The translations under genes and the position numbers were made by a program. This document shows positions 50,180-50,773 of a stretch of 50,773 nucleotides of DNA, in pieces. Origin of the DNA: Streptomyces sp. ISL-100 (GTDB lineage Bacteria; Actinomycetota; Actinomycetes; Streptomycetales; Streptomycetaceae); the NCBI RefSeq assembly GCF_018614615.1, contig NZ_JAGGOK010000033.1, forward strand, positions 1-50,773. Direction: 5' to 3'. Every line of letters begins with the position of its first letter. Position 1 is the stretch's first letter. The notes below the pieces were generated by a model, which saw nothing but the letters and a program-made list of their open reading frames with translations, was not told the origin of the DNA and did no database searches.

Positions 50180-50641
50180 GCCGCTTCCCTCCCTCGAGCC
50201 CCCGAGACAACTGTGATGCGCCACTTGTCAGCTACTGGTCCCCAGCACATCACATAACGCACGCACTCCGTCACCGTTCGTCGCGAATTGACGAGAACGG
50301 AACGTGAGCCTCCGTATCGCGGGGGGCGTGATATGGGGCGCGGGCGCGGCTCCGGGCGGTGCGGCGGGGCCTATTCGCGGGGTCTTTTTCGCGGGTGCTC
50401 CGGGGTCGGTGCCGCGCCGTGGCGTCTCCTCGGACGTCGAACGTTCGGGTACGGAGATTTCTTCGCGGTGGTTGCGTTCGACGCCCTGCGGGGAGCGCCC
50501 CGGCACGTCCCCTCCTGGCACCGTGGTTCGCGAGGGGGCCCACGGGCGGGGCGGACACTGCCGTGTCGGGGGGAGGGGGACTGCGCGCCCCGGCGCTGGG
50601 GCTCCCGGCGAGCGGGGCCCTGGCGGGCAGTGCGCGTGGGG
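50180..50641. other. 462-base region with no supported gene
   Basis: Leftward frames here (for example one ending at 50228) lack ribosome sites and give low-complexity products. An imperfect inverted repeat CGTTCGTC/GACGAGAACG lies at about 50275-50299. The rest is GC-rich with G-runs near 50560-50575. Confidence 0.5.
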
Positions 50642-50773
50642 TCAGGTGGTGCGTGCGTGCAGGTCGGCGTCCGTGCGGGCTCGTTCTCGGGAGCGGCGGG
50701 CCGGGCCGCGCCAGCCGCAGGAGCAGTGGGCGAAGCAGAAGGAACCGCGTTCGGTTGTGCCGGTGCGGTGGGT
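50642..50773 (-). CDS. C-terminal part of small Cys-rich protein, cut by window edge
   Basis: A leftward open frame enters from the right edge and ends at TGA 50644-50642, giving at least 43 residues: THRTGTTERGSFCFAHCSCG followed by WRGPARRSRERARTDADLH. CxxxCxCGWRGPAR is familiar from short conserved Streptomyces proteins of unknown function, and it may bind metal. The start lies outside the window. Confidence 0.6.
   Translation of the reverse strand, partial: THRTGTTERGSFCFAHCSCGWRGPARRSRERARTDADLHARTT

Noticed and set aside
50228..50558. Minus-strand frames of 95-97 aa near the right edge
   Set aside because: No ribosome site, mixed Pro/Arg composition and mutual overlap in different frames.
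1..50773. CRISPR array, insertion sequence or transposase
   Set aside because: No regularly spaced 25-40-base repeats and no transposase-like protein were found; repeats seen are intragenic, tRNA-derived or short motifs.

Overview
The window is high-GC actinobacterial chromosome, almost certainly Streptomyces. The evidence is a BldC developmental regulator, a second Lsr2-type nucleoid protein, valine dehydrogenase, a DUF3073 protein, many GTG starts with 4-bp ATGA/GTGA overlaps, and a gene order (DEAD-box helicase, crcB pair, hrpA, bldC, vdh, purM-purF, purL-purQ-purS, lsr2-like, purC) that matches the Streptomyces coelicolor bldC-vdh-pur region as I remember it.

Positions 1 to about 11,512 are the right-hand part of an integrated mobile element inserted at the 3' end of a tRNA-Lys(UUU) gene. 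A tyrosine integrase abuts the tRNA and reads antisense into it. Next come a divergent XRE repressor with palindromic operators, an excisionase-like HTH protein, two small proteins, an archaeo-eukaryotic-type primase-polymerase and a RepA-like ATPase. A dense array of CTGTCCC heptamers in both orientations sits at the end of the ATPase gene and is a candidate replication origin. Four small genes of unknown function follow. On the other strand at the left are an XRE/TPR regulator, two unknown proteins, a frameshifted adenosylhomocysteinase-like gene and a NUDIX hydrolase. No conjugative FtsK/TraB gene or phage structural gene is visible, and the left att site lies outside the window. The element may be an actinomycete integrative conjugative element (AICE) with a prim-pol replicon, or a satellite-like element.

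From 11,600 to 31,600 is host chromosome: a secreted FG-GAP/VCBS protein, a DEAD-box RNA helicase with a repetitive Arg-Gly-Asp tail, a lipoprotein, two overlapping crcB fluoride channel genes, a small metallopeptidase, a membrane metallophosphoesterase, a tRNA-Glu/Asp/Phe cluster, a CcdA/DsbA-type thiol pair, the DEAH helicase hrpA, a second tRNA-Asp with a 3'-end fragment beside it, bldC and vdh.

From 31,900 to the right edge, purine biosynthesis genes dominate (purF-purM, purS-purQ-purL, purC). Interspersed are an LAETG-anchored metalloprotease, a META-domain lipoprotein, a PrmC-like methyltransferase with a possible AUU-started leader peptide, a mycothiol-type enzyme, an Lsr2 paralogue, three tRNA-Gly genes, an ABC exporter with its own two-component system, a DMFase-beta-like protein and a truncated Cys-rich protein at the edge.

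Support is strongest for conserved enzymes and tRNAs. It is weakest for promoters, for the functions of the small element genes, and for the origin, operator and leader-peptide proposals, which rest on sequence pattern alone.
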